Shown here one piece after another: positions 11,793 through 22,701 of a stretch of DNA of 64,000 nucleotides. Origin of the DNA: Pilaira anomala (Eukaryota; Mucoromycota; Mucoromycetes; Mucorales; Mucoraceae); the NCBI GenBank assembly GCA_025716855.1, contig JAIXMQ010000006.1:171001-235000 (forward strand), in the 5' to 3' direction. Numbering within the stretch: position 1 is the stretch's first letter; the number at the start of each line of letters is the position of its first letter. The position numbers and the translations under genes were made by a program. Below the pieces are notes generated by a model. It saw only the letters and a program-made list of their open reading frames with translations. It was not told the origin of the DNA and did no database searches.

Positions 11793-14700
11793 AAAAAGAA
11801 AAAAAAAAAAATACAGAAAGAGAAAGAAAGCTCCCTGATGATAATCATGGTGATGTATTCTTTATTTTTAGAAATATCCCTACACAGGGACAATACGATG
11901 TCTATGCAACCACACCTGGATGTGTAGGAAGTTCCAATTGCTTCACAAGAACTCAAGTGGAATATAAACTCGAGTTATCTCCTGGGTTTTCCGTCACTAC
12001 CATAGTATCTGACCAAAACACTTTTGATGATCGCCGCTTTTTATTATATTCTGGATTCATCTCTCCTGTCTCGACTAATTTTAGACCCTCCATTACCCTT
12101 CGTCCTGCTCCCAATCCAAATTTACCAATCACGGGTCAAAATGTTCAAATCATGGCTGATACAATCGAATTCGTAAGAAATGTGACAGCTGCTCCATTAG
12201 TCAGTATATTAGAATATAATCCTGCTAATGCAACAAATACTACTGCCATCTATTGGAAACCTTTAAATCGTAACTATTATACATCTTTCTCTCCCTCCAC
12301 CCCTCCCCTTGTCGTATCCCCTCCTCCTTTAACAAAAAAAAAAAAAAATTAATACTTTTTTTCATATTGTAGAACAATTACCTATTGGTTCCACAGTGTA
12401 CTCAATAGATGCTTCAAAAGGTGATATCCTGTATATCGGCGGTGAATTTAATGGTGCTAATAACTCTGCATCTAATAATATCATTGCATATGATCATCAG
12501 CTGGGTCGATTATTACCTTTAACAAACGATTCTGTTGGTTTAAATGGGATCGTATCCACATTACGTTTATCCAACTCAAGTAAGTCATTTAACAATCATG
12601 CATATCCAATATACGCATGCCAATACTTTTTTTTCTTTCTTTCTTTCTTTCTTAGCCTTGTATGTTGGTGGTGAGTTTAATACAACTTCAAACTTTGCAT
12701 TAGAGTTAAATTATATCGCACAATTTGATACACTTAAAAGAACATGGTCCCCACTTGGAAATGTAAATATATTATGTACTTAATTTTTTTTTTTTTTTTT
12801 AAAAAAAAACTTTCATCACTAATTTTTAATAAATCAGGGCGTTGACGGTCCTGTCACACGATTATTAATATCACCTGACAGCACAACAATTACTGCATCA
12901 GGCCCTTTTAAAACAAGGTACCTTTCTAAAGACCTACCTCAAAACTCTGTAGGCAACGCACAATGGTCAATCACCAATCAAAAATGGATCGAACGATCTT
13001 CACTCCTGGTAGGACAAATCACCACGGACGATCAAGACTTATTTGCTGGTTCTATACTTGGTGCACAGACCTACCGTGCTGATCTAGTTGTATCCAGTGA
13101 CCTTGAAGCTTCCAGGTTTAGATTTAACCAGTCAACCATCGTTACTGCAGGTGTGACCTGGGTCAATAACAAGACTTCCCAAGTCACCACGATCATTGCT
13201 GGACATCATGGTGAGCAACCGAATAATATTACCCTCACAGGTGTTGCCATCTATAACAACGTCACAAACGAGTTGGTTACTATAGATGTCTTTCGAGGCT
13301 TAGTTTATTCGTTAGCTACGTTCGAAGATCGACTTTATGTAGGTGGAAAGTTCTTGCCAAACAAGGAGCGAAGTCAGTCAGCTAGTTTAGCCATTTATGA
13401 TTTAGCTCAGAATAATACAATTATTCCAGTTCATAGTGTAACAGACGAAAATAATCTGCCTGGTTTAGTTCAAGTGATTAAAATTCATCCGTACGGCAGA
13501 AAAGTTTTGATCGGTGGTAAATTTACAAACGTTGGGTTATTGGACTGTAATGGAGTGTGCGCAATTGATGTGGTTTCTAGACAATGGAATCCGGTGGCAA
13601 ACGGTTTGACAGGTACTGTCAATGATATCGTCACTTCTGGTAGAAAGAAGGAGATCACGGTCATAGGTGACTTGAATGTTCAAAATCAACCGAATACTTT
13701 CATCGCTACTGTCTCCGATTCTCAAGACTCATGGTCCGCTGCTTCCGTTAAAGATAGTCTTTCTGGTGTACCTATTTCGGCAGTCAATAGTATTGATGAT
13801 GAAATGATTGTTACTGGTAGAAGGTAAAAAAAAAAAAAAAAATGTTTTAATCAAAAAAATTAAAAACTGACATGAAACTCACAAAAAAAAAAAAAAAAAA
13901 AAGCTCGTCAAATCCAGCAGAGTTCTTTGTAGGAACATTAAAAGACAAGAAATATAATTCCTTAATATCAAATCTAGAACAAGGAACAAATATCAATCAG
14001 TTGGTATTCGTACCGATCTTAAGCGACTCTGAAGAAAGGTACCCAGCAGGTACGTCAAACATGTTGTTGGCTGTAGGTACTTTAATCATTCAAAAGTTTG
14101 GTAACGCAAGTGCTGCACTTTATGACGGTACCGCTTGGCATCCCTATCTACTCACTACTCAAATCAACGGACAACAAGGTACAATTCAAAAATTGATTCA
14201 TGTAACTGATTTTGATGGCCTCAAAGAGGGACCTCGTAAGTAAATCTCAACACCTTAACAAAAAAAAAAAAAAAGCGTTATCCTTTTTATTTATTTTTTT
14301 TTTTTTTTTGTTATACTAGGTCATTTATCTGTTGCAGCCGTTATTTTGATCTCCATTGCGATTTCGATCGGTATTTTGTTTGCTATGAGCGCCATTGTAC
14401 TTTTATTTTTGTTCAAACAACACAAGAAATCCGATGGTCCAAACCCCATGCCTGTTTGGAAACCCAGTAATCGTTTAATTGACGCCTTTGGATTATTTGG
14501 TACAGGTAGCTTAGGCGCTACTGCCATTGCTGCAACTGCGGCAGGCTCAGGCATGGCCGAAGGTTCCACTACAAGTAGAGCAGCCGCAGGTCCTTCCGCC
14601 GCCACTACAGCACCCCGAGCTGCATTTCATCACGATGATGGTGGCGATCTCGGTATTTACTCTCCTACAACCACCATCATCAATCCAATTCCAATTACTG

Positions 14701-14972
14701 CCGCTGCCGCTGCAGCTGGTATATTATCATTCGAGAGTATGGTCGCTTCTGCTAAAGCAAATACTACTACACTGATTAACGAAACACATCCCAAATTATT
14801 TCAAGCAAAGTATGCATTTCAAGCACAAGAATTCGGTGAACTTAGTTTAGAAGAAGGTGATATTTTGGTGGTAACAGATACCACGGATAATATTTGGTGG
14901 TTGGGATATAAAGATGGTGGCATGAATCGTCCTTTATCTGGTGTCTTTCCTAGTAATTATGTAAAAGCTTAA
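10213..14972 (+). CDS. RAX2: RAX2-type polarity landmark protein with C-terminal SH3
   Basis: Ten exons (10213-10878, 10955-11160, 11239-11456, 11569-11755, 11872-12269, 12373-12579, 12656-12762, 12838-13823, 13904-14235, 14320-14972) give 1319 residues. It has a signal peptide (1-20) and a long N-glycosylation-rich ectodomain of kelch-like repeats (IYFGGQF, VYIGGNF, LYIGGEF, LYVGGKF, VLIGGKF). A single membrane helix lies at about 1105-1134 and an Ala-rich cytosolic linker follows. The first 1200 residues match fungal RAX2, the cortical marker for bud site or hyphal tip polarity. The last 60 residues form an SH3 domain (AKYAFQAQEFGELSLEEGD, NIWWLGY, GVFPSNYVKA), which I do not associate with yeast RAX2. 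The start is the first ATG followed by the signal peptide. Confidence 0.9.
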
Positions 14973-14982
14973 TATTATACCC

Positions 14983-15017
<35 letters not shown>

Positions 15018-15438
15018 TAGTCTCTTTTAAATCTTTTTATTTTTTTTTAAAAAAAAAAAAAATGATTTTATTATAATCATAAACCATTTACACCCTTATA
15101 CTTCATAAAATATATTACTTAAATAAAATCATTCATAATTAATAGTTGCTTCGTATCTAAATGTATATATAATAACTATTATTCTGTACATATTTGAATT
15201 AAAGTACATTTTAGATATTTGTGGCGCTCGCCAAATGGCGATCAATTATATAAAAAAAAAAAATCCGAAATTCCGCTGAAAGGGCTGTTAATAAATCAAT
15301 ACAGCAGCTTATTAATAAGATAGACACGATTACATAATCATAATTCATAAATTGGAGTAGTACCATTACTCAAAAAATATTTAACTTGACCAACCATGTT
15401 CCACAGTCTCCCTTTCTCTTTCATTAATTTCTTTTCTC
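14973..15438. other. intergenic, with left copy of a duplicated flank
   Basis: The region begins with T- and A-runs, then holds a block at about 15017-15150 that recurs downstream of the hydrolase gene at 17164-17268. The remainder should be the hydrolase promoter, with short palindromic CGCCAAATGGCG near 15228. No ORF is supported. Confidence 0.6.
15017..15150 (+). repeat. diverged direct repeat, left copy
   Basis: It shares TGTAGTCTCTT, TTATAATCAT..CATTTAC and AAATATATT...TAAAATCATTYATAATTAATA in the same order with 17164-17268. The two copies bracket the beta-lactamase-like gene. Confidence 0.7.
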
Positions 15439-17026
15439 ATGTTATCAGTAGGGAAAACTGTTGCTCTTATCGTACCTTTGGTATCTTATATCGCATACAA
15501 TGCAGGCCATAAAGCACCATATGCCAGTCTATCATGTTCTTTGCTTGGTATCGGTTGTCCTTCTGGTATCCCAATCCAAGGATTTGTAGACGATGAATAT
15601 AAGGAAGCATATGATATATTTCTGAAAAACTTTAAACAAGGTCTGGATATTGGCGCTTCTATATCTGCATATGTTGATGGTCGTCAAGTCTTGAGCCTTC
15701 AAGGCGGTTGGCAAGACCCAAAAGAAAAAATTGAATATACAAATGAAACTTTACAAATGGTTTATTCAAACACGAAAGCTTTGGTATAAAATATTTAGAC
15801 AAATATAATTCTTCTTTTTTTATTTTTTTTTATTAACTAAACATGTATAATGTAGGATGCAATCATTGTTGCACAACTTGTAGAGAAAGGTTTACTGAAT
15901 TATGATGAGCCTATTTCAACTTATTGGCCAGAATTTGCACAAGGAAATAAAGAAAACGTTACTTTAGATGATCTTGTAAGTAAACCTTCTATATATATAT
16001 ATAAAAAGGGATCATCCCACTGATTTTTTTTTTCGGTAATAGATGCGACACACATCAGGTGTAGCAGCTATAGACCATCCTCTTTCATTTGAAGATGTAT
16101 CAAATCTTGATAGACTTGCAGATATTCTAGCAAAGCAACCTCACAATTTTGACGGTAAACCCATTCATGCATATCATGCTGTTTCACAAGGTTATTATCA
16201 AAACGAAATTATTCGTCGTGTAGATCCTCAACATCGTACACTCGATAGTTTTGCCAGAGAATTCAAGGATAAATGGGGATCAGAATGGTACTTGAAACCT
16301 GAAGCAGTAGAGGGTCTTAATACTAGTAGAATTTCTCCCTTTTATATGCCATCGACTTACCAACAAATATTTCCAATGGTCAGCACCTTGTTGAATCCTT
16401 GGGCGGATAGTTCGTATGTACGTAGTTGGTTTGACAAACAGAGTCTTTTGTACCGAGCTGTCATGTTGGCTAGCATGGATCAAGACCTAAATCTTATGAA
16501 CACAAACAAAACCTACCGAACTGTAGAAGCACCTTCTTATTCTGGTCACACCAACGCAGATTCGGTAATGCATTCATAATAAACTATAAACAATGTCTTT
16601 CCTTTTTAACATTTTAATATACAGATGGCAAAGTTAGCTGCTATCTTGGCTAATCGAGGTAAATCAATTGTAGAGGGTGAACCTAATTTATTCGAAAATG
16701 AGAATACGTTTGATGAAATTACAAGATTTATTGACGATCCACAAGACGCCATATTCCCAATTTTGCGTATCGTCAACTTGAGAGGTGGATTTTTACTTCT
16801 CCGAAATAATGAAATTCTTAAGATTCCAGATGAAGATGAAAGTGTGGACTTTATGGGTGGTGCTGGTGCTAGTGGATCAGTATTTATCTTTAACGAAAAG
16901 TACAATATCGGATTTGCCTATATGACCAATGGATTTCATGGTGATGGTGGTCCTGATGAAAGATCCTTAGCTATCCTTAGAGCTATTGTAAAGCAAGTGA
17001 CAAAACAGAAAAAATATATAAAATAA
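15439..17026 (+). CDS. serine beta-lactamase-like hydrolase (EstB/LACTB type)
   Basis: Four exons (15439-15783, 15856-15975, 16043-16564, 16625-17026) join in phase 0 to give 462 residues. A hydrophobic N-terminus (about 5-22) suggests secretion or membrane anchoring. The beta-lactamase-related fold (PF00144) is shown by IQGFVDDEYKEAYDIF, the catalytic SxxK box in YSNTKAL (about residue 110), LLNYDEPISTYWPEFAQG, MRHTSGV and the C-terminal GGAGASGSVF with GFAYMTNGFHGDGG. Fungal members act as esterases, peptidases or lactone hydrolases; the substrate cannot be told. It is followed on the same strand by two small secreted-protein genes, and the flanks are related to each other. Confidence 0.88.
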
Positions 17027-17163
17027 AATGTTTCCTTGTCTACCAATGAATAACTATAAAAAAAAAAAAAGCTATAGTTAAATTACCATTTTGATTGACA
17101 GACCTTTTAGTTTTTACGGTGGTTCATTGCTTTGTTTTGAATTTATATCCTTTTTTTTTTTGT

Positions 17164-17268
17164 CTGTAGTCTCTTAAAAAAAAATTATTCTTATAATCAT
17201 GATCATTTACTGTATTAAATATATTCCTCGACTAAAATCATTTATAATTAATAACCACTCAAAACTAA
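17164..17268 (+). repeat. diverged direct repeat, right copy
   Basis: This is the second copy of the block at 15017-15150, in the same orientation. Matching words are TGTAGTCTCTT, TTATAATCAT, CATTTAC, AAATATATT and TAAAATCATTTATAATTAATA. Confidence 0.7.
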
Positions 17269-17331
17269 AAATAAATTTCGCATGATTCAGCCGTCATTAT
17301 CTTTTGTTGTCAGAATATTATAAAAGTAAGA

Positions 17332-17342
17332 ACAAAGACGCC
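17332..17342 (+). promoter_or_regulatory. ACAAAGACGCC promoter motif, gene A
   Basis: This 11-bp word lies 63-73 bp before the start of the secreted-protein gene at 17405 and is repeated exactly upstream of its paralogue. A TTTGTTGT box precedes both by about 25-35 bp. Confidence 0.55.
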
Positions 17343-17404
17343 AATAGAATATATAATCATAAACTATTTTTTTTTTATAAATCAATTATAACATTTATTA
17401 CAAT

Positions 17405-17988
17405 ATGGTTCTAATCAACTCAATTTTAGCTTTCACTCTTCTTTTCGTTCATGGAATACATTCATATTGCGTTACCAATAGGTTTAAAGACTTATCGACA
17501 TTTTCTTTCTCTAAATATAATAGTATAGAACCATATAAACGGTAACTATACTCTGAATATAACTACATGACAATTAAACTTAAACTTGTATTATATTTGT
17601 TCATAGAGAGTTTGTAGTGCCGAATATGCAAGCGGGTTCTACAATGTGCTGCCCTATTGAGGACAGTCGCTGTATCCCTAATAAGGTTGGGGATAGTATA
17701 GTACGGTACCAGGTAAGTCTGCTTTTACACATATACCTGTTTTATATTTTATTTTAATGCTCAAAAAATACATAGATTGGACTTCATCATGATCCAATTC
17801 TTAAATCTGCTAGATGTACTTCTGGTGGAGAACTTATTATTGGTGGTACAAAAGAAAATACTTATGTTGAGTGTATCAATATGCATGGGGAATCGCAAAT
17901 GTTTCGGTTAGCTTCAACTGTTCGTCACGCTCCATATATATTCCAAGACAACACTACCTGGAGTTATACAAAGCCCACCAATTCTTAA
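17405..17988 (+). CDS. small secreted cysteine-containing protein A
   Basis: Three exons (17405-17541, 17607-17712, 17776-17988) give 151 residues with a signal peptide of about 21 residues. The mature part has five to six cysteines (SYCVTN, MCCPIEDSRC, RCTSGG, YVECINMHGE). The intron positions and phases equal those of the next gene; in both, exon 1 is 137 nt. Shared landmarks are a CC pair, (K/R)CTSGG and an ECIN/QCVD motif. I do not recognise a named family; it looks like a lineage-specific extracellular protein. It is too fragmented by introns to appear as one long ORF. Confidence 0.75.
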
Positions 17989-18420
17989 AATAATCTTTGG
18001 TTTTAGTATACTTTTTGCTATAAAATAAAAATCTATATTATTCAAACATGTATACTTTTTAGTTTATTTGACTCTAAATCATTTAAAAAATAAATATGTT
18101 CATATGTATGTAATATAAATATATATGTATTATTATTTAATATACAACAGTAGTTCATAAAGAGATACTGCTTAAAATCTTATGCAATATTTTTCTAATT
18201 TCTATCTTCATGAAAAAGATACAGTTATTAACTAATAAATATATTTCCCTCTGTTACTACCGTTTTCTTCTTTATAAAACTTTGACAAGACATATTATCT
18301 GTCACATTCGGTGGAGCTATGTACGCATACCATGTTTATTCATATAAAGTTTATATAAAAATATGAATGACACCATTTGCCGCTACTATTATTTGTTGTT
18401 ACTGCTTTATATATGTGAAA

Positions 18421-18431
18421 ACAAAGACGCC
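18421..18431 (+). promoter_or_regulatory. ACAAAGACGCC promoter motif, gene B
   Basis: This is identical to the motif upstream of protein A and lies 76-86 bp before the start at 18507. A TATATATA element follows at about 18441. Confidence 0.55.
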
Positions 18432-18506
18432 TATGGCATGTATATATAAGACGATTATTATTATTTATTTCTTTTTTATAAATCAAATATAATTTTACCT
18501 GTCAAC

Positions 18507-19052
18507 ATGATAATAATCAAATTGTTTTTTATATCCATTCTTTTTTTCTCTCAGGTTCACTCTTTTTGTATCTATAACAAACTTACTGATGGCTCTTCAT
18601 TTCATGTTACTCAAAAAGTGGGTTCTGGAGCTACTTTAGGAAAGTAAGTAATCTTTTATATATGATTTCCATTTTACAGAAACTTGACGAGATTTATATA
18701 TATAGAAATTTTTATAAAAAAATGGAACCAGGGGACAAAAGGTGTTGTAACTATAAAGTAAAAGATTGTTCCTCTGACCAAAAAAATGATAGTACGGTTA
18801 TATTTGCTGTGAGTTTGATAAAAAAAAATTTATACTTCTCTATAGATTATTTAATGCAATCTATAGGTTAGACTATATTTGATAAATGGTAAGAGCCCTG
18901 ACATAGATTTATATGGAAAGTGTACCTCAGGTGGTGCCCTTGTTGTTCGTGGTGACTCAGAAGATTATTATTATCAGTGTGTTGATGCAAATAACTATAC
19001 TACTTTAGGCCGATTAGCATATTCACAAGATGAACTCTTAAATAAGTATTAG
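18507..19052 (+). CDS. small secreted cysteine-containing protein B (tandem paralogue)
   Basis: Three exons (18507-18643, 18706-18808, 18867-19052) give 141 residues. A hydrophobic signal peptide ends near SQVHSFC. The mature protein carries RCCNYKVKDC, KCTSGGALVV and YQCVDANN, aligning with protein A in cysteine order and exon structure but with low identity elsewhere. The pair arose by tandem duplication including the promoter. Function is unknown; the small size, secretion and fast divergence fit an effector-like or cell-surface role, which is inference only. Confidence 0.75.
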
Positions 19053-19259
19053 GAACAGTGTAATTTTACTAGCATGTTCGTGTTTGTATTCAAATAAACA
19101 ATTTAAAGTAGTTTTGAAAACATGTTTTTTCTATATCTTTATTTTTCTATTACCTTAAATATTTTATGCTGAAAAAATGAACGATACTATGTACAAAAAA
19201 AAGTTGGAAGATCTGAATCGGGTAACTATAGGGTTTTAAGCAAATGTTATAAAAACAAC

Positions 19260-19439
19260 AGGGTGGACCGCATAAACTCACGGAAAGAGACAAGACAAAT
19301 TGTCGCTTTTGTTAAAAGAAATAAAGGTATTACTCTTGGTGAGATCAAGAACTCTTTTGGCAGTGACGTCTCTAAGTCAACAATTCGGCGTGCAATACAT
19401 GAGTCTGACATATATCCTAATATATCAAATAATAAATGA
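19260..19439 (+). pseudogene. Tc1/mariner-type transposase N-terminal HTH remnant
   Basis: The frame from 19260 reads SRKETRQIVAFVKRNKGITL followed by GEIKNSFG and DVSKSTIRRAIHESDIYPN before a stop. This is the pattern of the N-terminal helix-turn-helix of Tc1/mariner (IS630-like) transposases. No paired-like second HTH, DDE catalytic domain or clear terminal repeats follow, so it is a fragment. Confidence 0.55.
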
Positions 19440-19884
19440 CCTCGTCTTTATTTACTCTGCAGAATAGTGTATCATATAAAGTCCTGACACGTTCAATTAT
19501 TGACCCAAATTATTCCTGTACGTACTTTCTGATTCCTAATTGTCGATTTAGTAAAACTCATTAGCACTAATGTACATTGAGCTTCTGAATGGATCTTGAA
19601 AAAAAAAAAAAAAAAAAAAAAAAAAACGCTGTATAAGATCCTTCATTTTTTTGTTATCAGGTCTATGACAAAAGTGAGTCATGCATATAGGTGGTGTTGA
19701 TGTTGTCTTATTTTTTTAAGAGAAACATATGAAGGTATCTCACTGATATTTCAAGTATAAAGTATTATAATAAAAGGAAAATTTCAAACATAAATTTATT
19801 AAGTCAAAGAGAATTAAAATAATGGTTTTATTAAGCTATAATAGAGCAAGAGATCCAAAGAATTTTTGTATACAACAGAGAGAG

Positions 19885-20407
19885 AGAATAACCAAAGTTT
19901 TGTAACAAAATAGAGCAAGAGGCCCACCCAAAACCTCAAAGTATTTTTGCATAAAGCAGGAGTCCAAGGCCCACCCAAAACCTCAAAGAATTTTCGCATA
20001 CAGCAGGAGTCAGAGAGAGAAAACCAAAGCTTGTTACAAAATAGAGCAAGAGGCCCACCCAAAACCTCAAAGGATTTTTGCATACAGCAGGAGTCAGAGA
20101 GAGAGAAACCAAAGCTTGTAACAAAATAGAGCAAGAGGCCCACCCAAAACCTCAAAGAATTTTTGCATAAAGCAGGAGTCCAAGGCCCACCCAAAACCTC
20201 AAAGAATTTTTGCAAACAGCAGGAGTCAGAGAGAGAGAGAGAGAAACCAAAGCTTGTTACAAAATAGAGCAAGAGGCCCACCCAAAACCTCAAAGGATTT
20301 TTTGCATAGAGCAGGAGTAAAAGAATTTTGCACAGAGAGAGCGAGAATAACCAAAAGTTTTGTGAGAAAGTAGAACAAGAGACCAACCCAAAACCTCAAA
20401 GATTTTT

Positions 20408-20447
<40 letters not shown>
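19885..20447. repeat. higher-order minisatellite
   Basis: Six exact copies of CCCACCCAAAACCTCAAAG start at 19923, 19970, 20054, 20139, 20186 and 20277, with a variant at 20383. Spacings of 47, 84, 85, 47, 91 and 106 bp show a three-unit block of about 216 bp that was itself duplicated. Longer units add CAGGAGTC(AGAG)n and CCAAAGCTTGTTACAAAATAGAG. The array ends in a T-run of more than 30 bases. It leaves a 190-codon repetitive frame open on the minus strand. Confidence 0.85.
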
Positions 20448-20448
<1 letters not shown>

Positions 20449-21455
20449 AACCAGCAGGATTTAGCAGAATGAGAGAGCAAACGGGTTTGAAAGTTTTAAA
20501 AATGTTTTGACGGCAGCATTTCTACAGAGTTTTGACATCATTCAGAGTGGAATCTTGAGAAAAACTTTATAGTTATTACTTACTTTTGAAAAAGGATATA
20601 AAGAAAAGGAAAAAAAAAGGAGAGGAAAAAAAAAAATTCACATACTATATATAAGAAAGAAAACCATAGTGCTTACGTCATGTTTACAGTTATAAAATAA
20701 ATGGTTGCTATCTATCTACTGGAGTGGGCGTTTTGTTTAGTTTCCAAAAAAAAAAATATATATTATGTAACACATGTTTCAGATTCCATGATATATCTTA
20801 TAACGTATGTACATCTTTCTTTTTTATATTATATTACTTTAGCCAGTGTCTTTGATACAGTATGTGACTTTCTGGTGTTTATTTTTTTGTACTCATGGAA
20901 AAAAAATAGTTTATTCACTTTTACAAAAAAAAAAGAGAAATATGTTAATTTGTTGAGATATATAAATGGTAATTTCTCGATGTTACACAGCATATAAAAA
21001 TCATCTTTTTTTACATAATCATTTTGCTATTTCCATGAAGTGAAGCAAGTTCATAGTTTACCAAGTAATACCCAGTATTGCTGTGTATTGTTGGCAGATG
21101 TATCTGGCGGTACTATTATTATGTTTTTTTTCAAGATAGGAGCAACCTTGAAACATGCATGTTGTCAACGGTAAGGTATAACAAAGCACCAGTAACTTTA
21201 TCATAAAGAAGTAATTTATTTTTTTGTTTGGAAGAATGATGTAAATATTCTGTGAATAAGCTGTGGGTAAAGACAGATGTGATAAGGGGTACCTGTTCAC
21301 ATTTTGTTTTGATTGAAAAAAAGAAAGAAAGAAAGAGAAGGGAGATTTTTTTTAAAAAAAAAGGGATTAAAGCCTGTTTGGGATATAATATCATATAGTG
21401 TGTTAAAAAAAACAGATTCATTGATTTAATTATTTTATTGATGGGTGATTTTTTT

Positions 21456-22264
21456 TCATGCCTTTTGGGTAAATACAAACTGAGATTCTGCAGCTAATCG
21501 AGTGTTCCATGTAGTGGCTATTGTGCAGAAATCAGAACCACTAAAAGAAGTAGAGGTCTGTGAAGACCAGATAACATCTCCTGTTTTAGCATTTAAACAA
21601 TATACCCATCTTCCTGCACCAATATAAACAAGTTGGTAAGGCCTTCCAGCATCCCAATTTGAGGGCTCAACAACCGCAACAGGAATATTATACCAACCAC
21701 CTGGACACTCATAAGTCCACATAGTTTCTCCAGTATCGAGATCAATTGCCATTGCTTTACCTTCAGTCAAAGAAATAACGATCTGCTTATCCTCACGCAC
21801 TTGATCATATTGTGGCGGTAAATCTGGATCTCTTGATGATGAAAGTAAATGAGACGGTAAGGTGTTTTTTGGTGTAGTAACAACAGATACTTCTGACCAT
21901 CCCATATCCTGATACATGTAAATAATCAGTATCCCTTTTTAGTAGTATGTATGGCTTAAAGATATATACTTACGGGCATTTTGTTTGTCCAAATGATTTC
22001 ACCAGTCATTAAGTTTAGACTATAAGTTTTGCCTCTTGCACCAGCAAGCAACTTATAATCTTCAGTAATATATAAAGAGATGACATCTACTGAAGACTTA
22101 ATCTTTGTCTTCCATAACCTGGCTCCATCTCTTTTATCAAGAGCATAAACAGTACCATTACAAGCAGAGACAATTACATCGTTTCGAGAAAATTCTTTGT
22201 TTGACATGTTAATTTCTGAATCAGAGTTACTATCATCTTCTTTTTCTTTATTCCAAAGTGTCAT
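21456..22264 (-). CDS. PQQ-like beta-propeller repeat protein, copy 1
   Basis: Two exons (22264-21974, 21908-21456) join in phase 0 to give 247 residues. The repeats VYALDKRDGARLWKTKI, YSLNLMTGEIIWT, MAIDLDTGETMWTYECPGG and VYCLNAKTGDVIWS are typical PQQ/quinoprotein-type blades ending in GxxxW. No alcohol dehydrogenase catalytic part or signal peptide is present. The family has four copies in the window, all with one intron after ...(K/D)MP. The closest known relation is the PQQ-like propeller superfamily. A cytosolic scaffold or binding role is inference. Confidence 0.8.
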
Positions 22265-22701
22265 TGTTTAAAAAAGGTTGTTTTATTATTATTTCTTTTA
22301 AAAAAAAAGGTAAAGGAGAGGAAAAAAGAAAAAGAAATGATGCCTTAAATAAAAGATCGACTGAGTTGTGTGCTACTTTTCTTGTATCACTACTACTTTG
22401 GCTTAGCAAATAATTCCAATAAAAATGTGGCGGGCAGAGTAGTAAGTTTCGGAATTCTATTTCTCATTTTAATGTGATACACATAAAAGGAGGCTTGGTT
22501 CTTAAAATACACATCTCTAATTACCATGTAATTGTTAGGTATATAGTGAAACCTCATTCGGTCTATTGAATTAATAAGGCAAAACGAAAACGAGATTATT
22601 CAAGAGAGAAAGAGAGAGAGAGACAAAAGCTCAAGTTTTATTAAGATATCAAGTAACATTTCTAATGGTACCTTTTCTGAAAATGATGGTAGATAATTTA
22701 T
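22265..22701. other. spacer between PQQ copies 1 and 2
   Basis: About 440 bp holding A-runs and an AG repeat near 22603-22622. It should contain the promoter of copy 1. No ORF is supported. Confidence 0.6.

Larger units (their letters stand above)
19053..21455. other. gene-poor 2.4-kb region with mobile-element and repeat traces
   Basis: Apart from the transposase remnant and the minisatellite listed separately, this stretch holds A/T homopolymers (19599-19626 poly-A) and no convincing gene. A 98-codon ORF at 20701-20997 has hydrophobic, AT-driven composition and I do not accept it. Confidence 0.6.

Noticed and set aside
15228..15239. CGCCAAATGGCG palindrome as an operator or terminator
   Set aside because: A single short palindrome in a eukaryotic intergenic region is weak evidence for any site.
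19814..20386. 190-codon ORF on the minus strand with a repeated peptide
   Set aside because: It is a by-product of the minisatellite whose units happen to lack stops; no start context or domain.
20701..20997. 98-codon hydrophobic ORF
   Set aside because: AT-driven composition, no splice-linked partner, no recognisable family.
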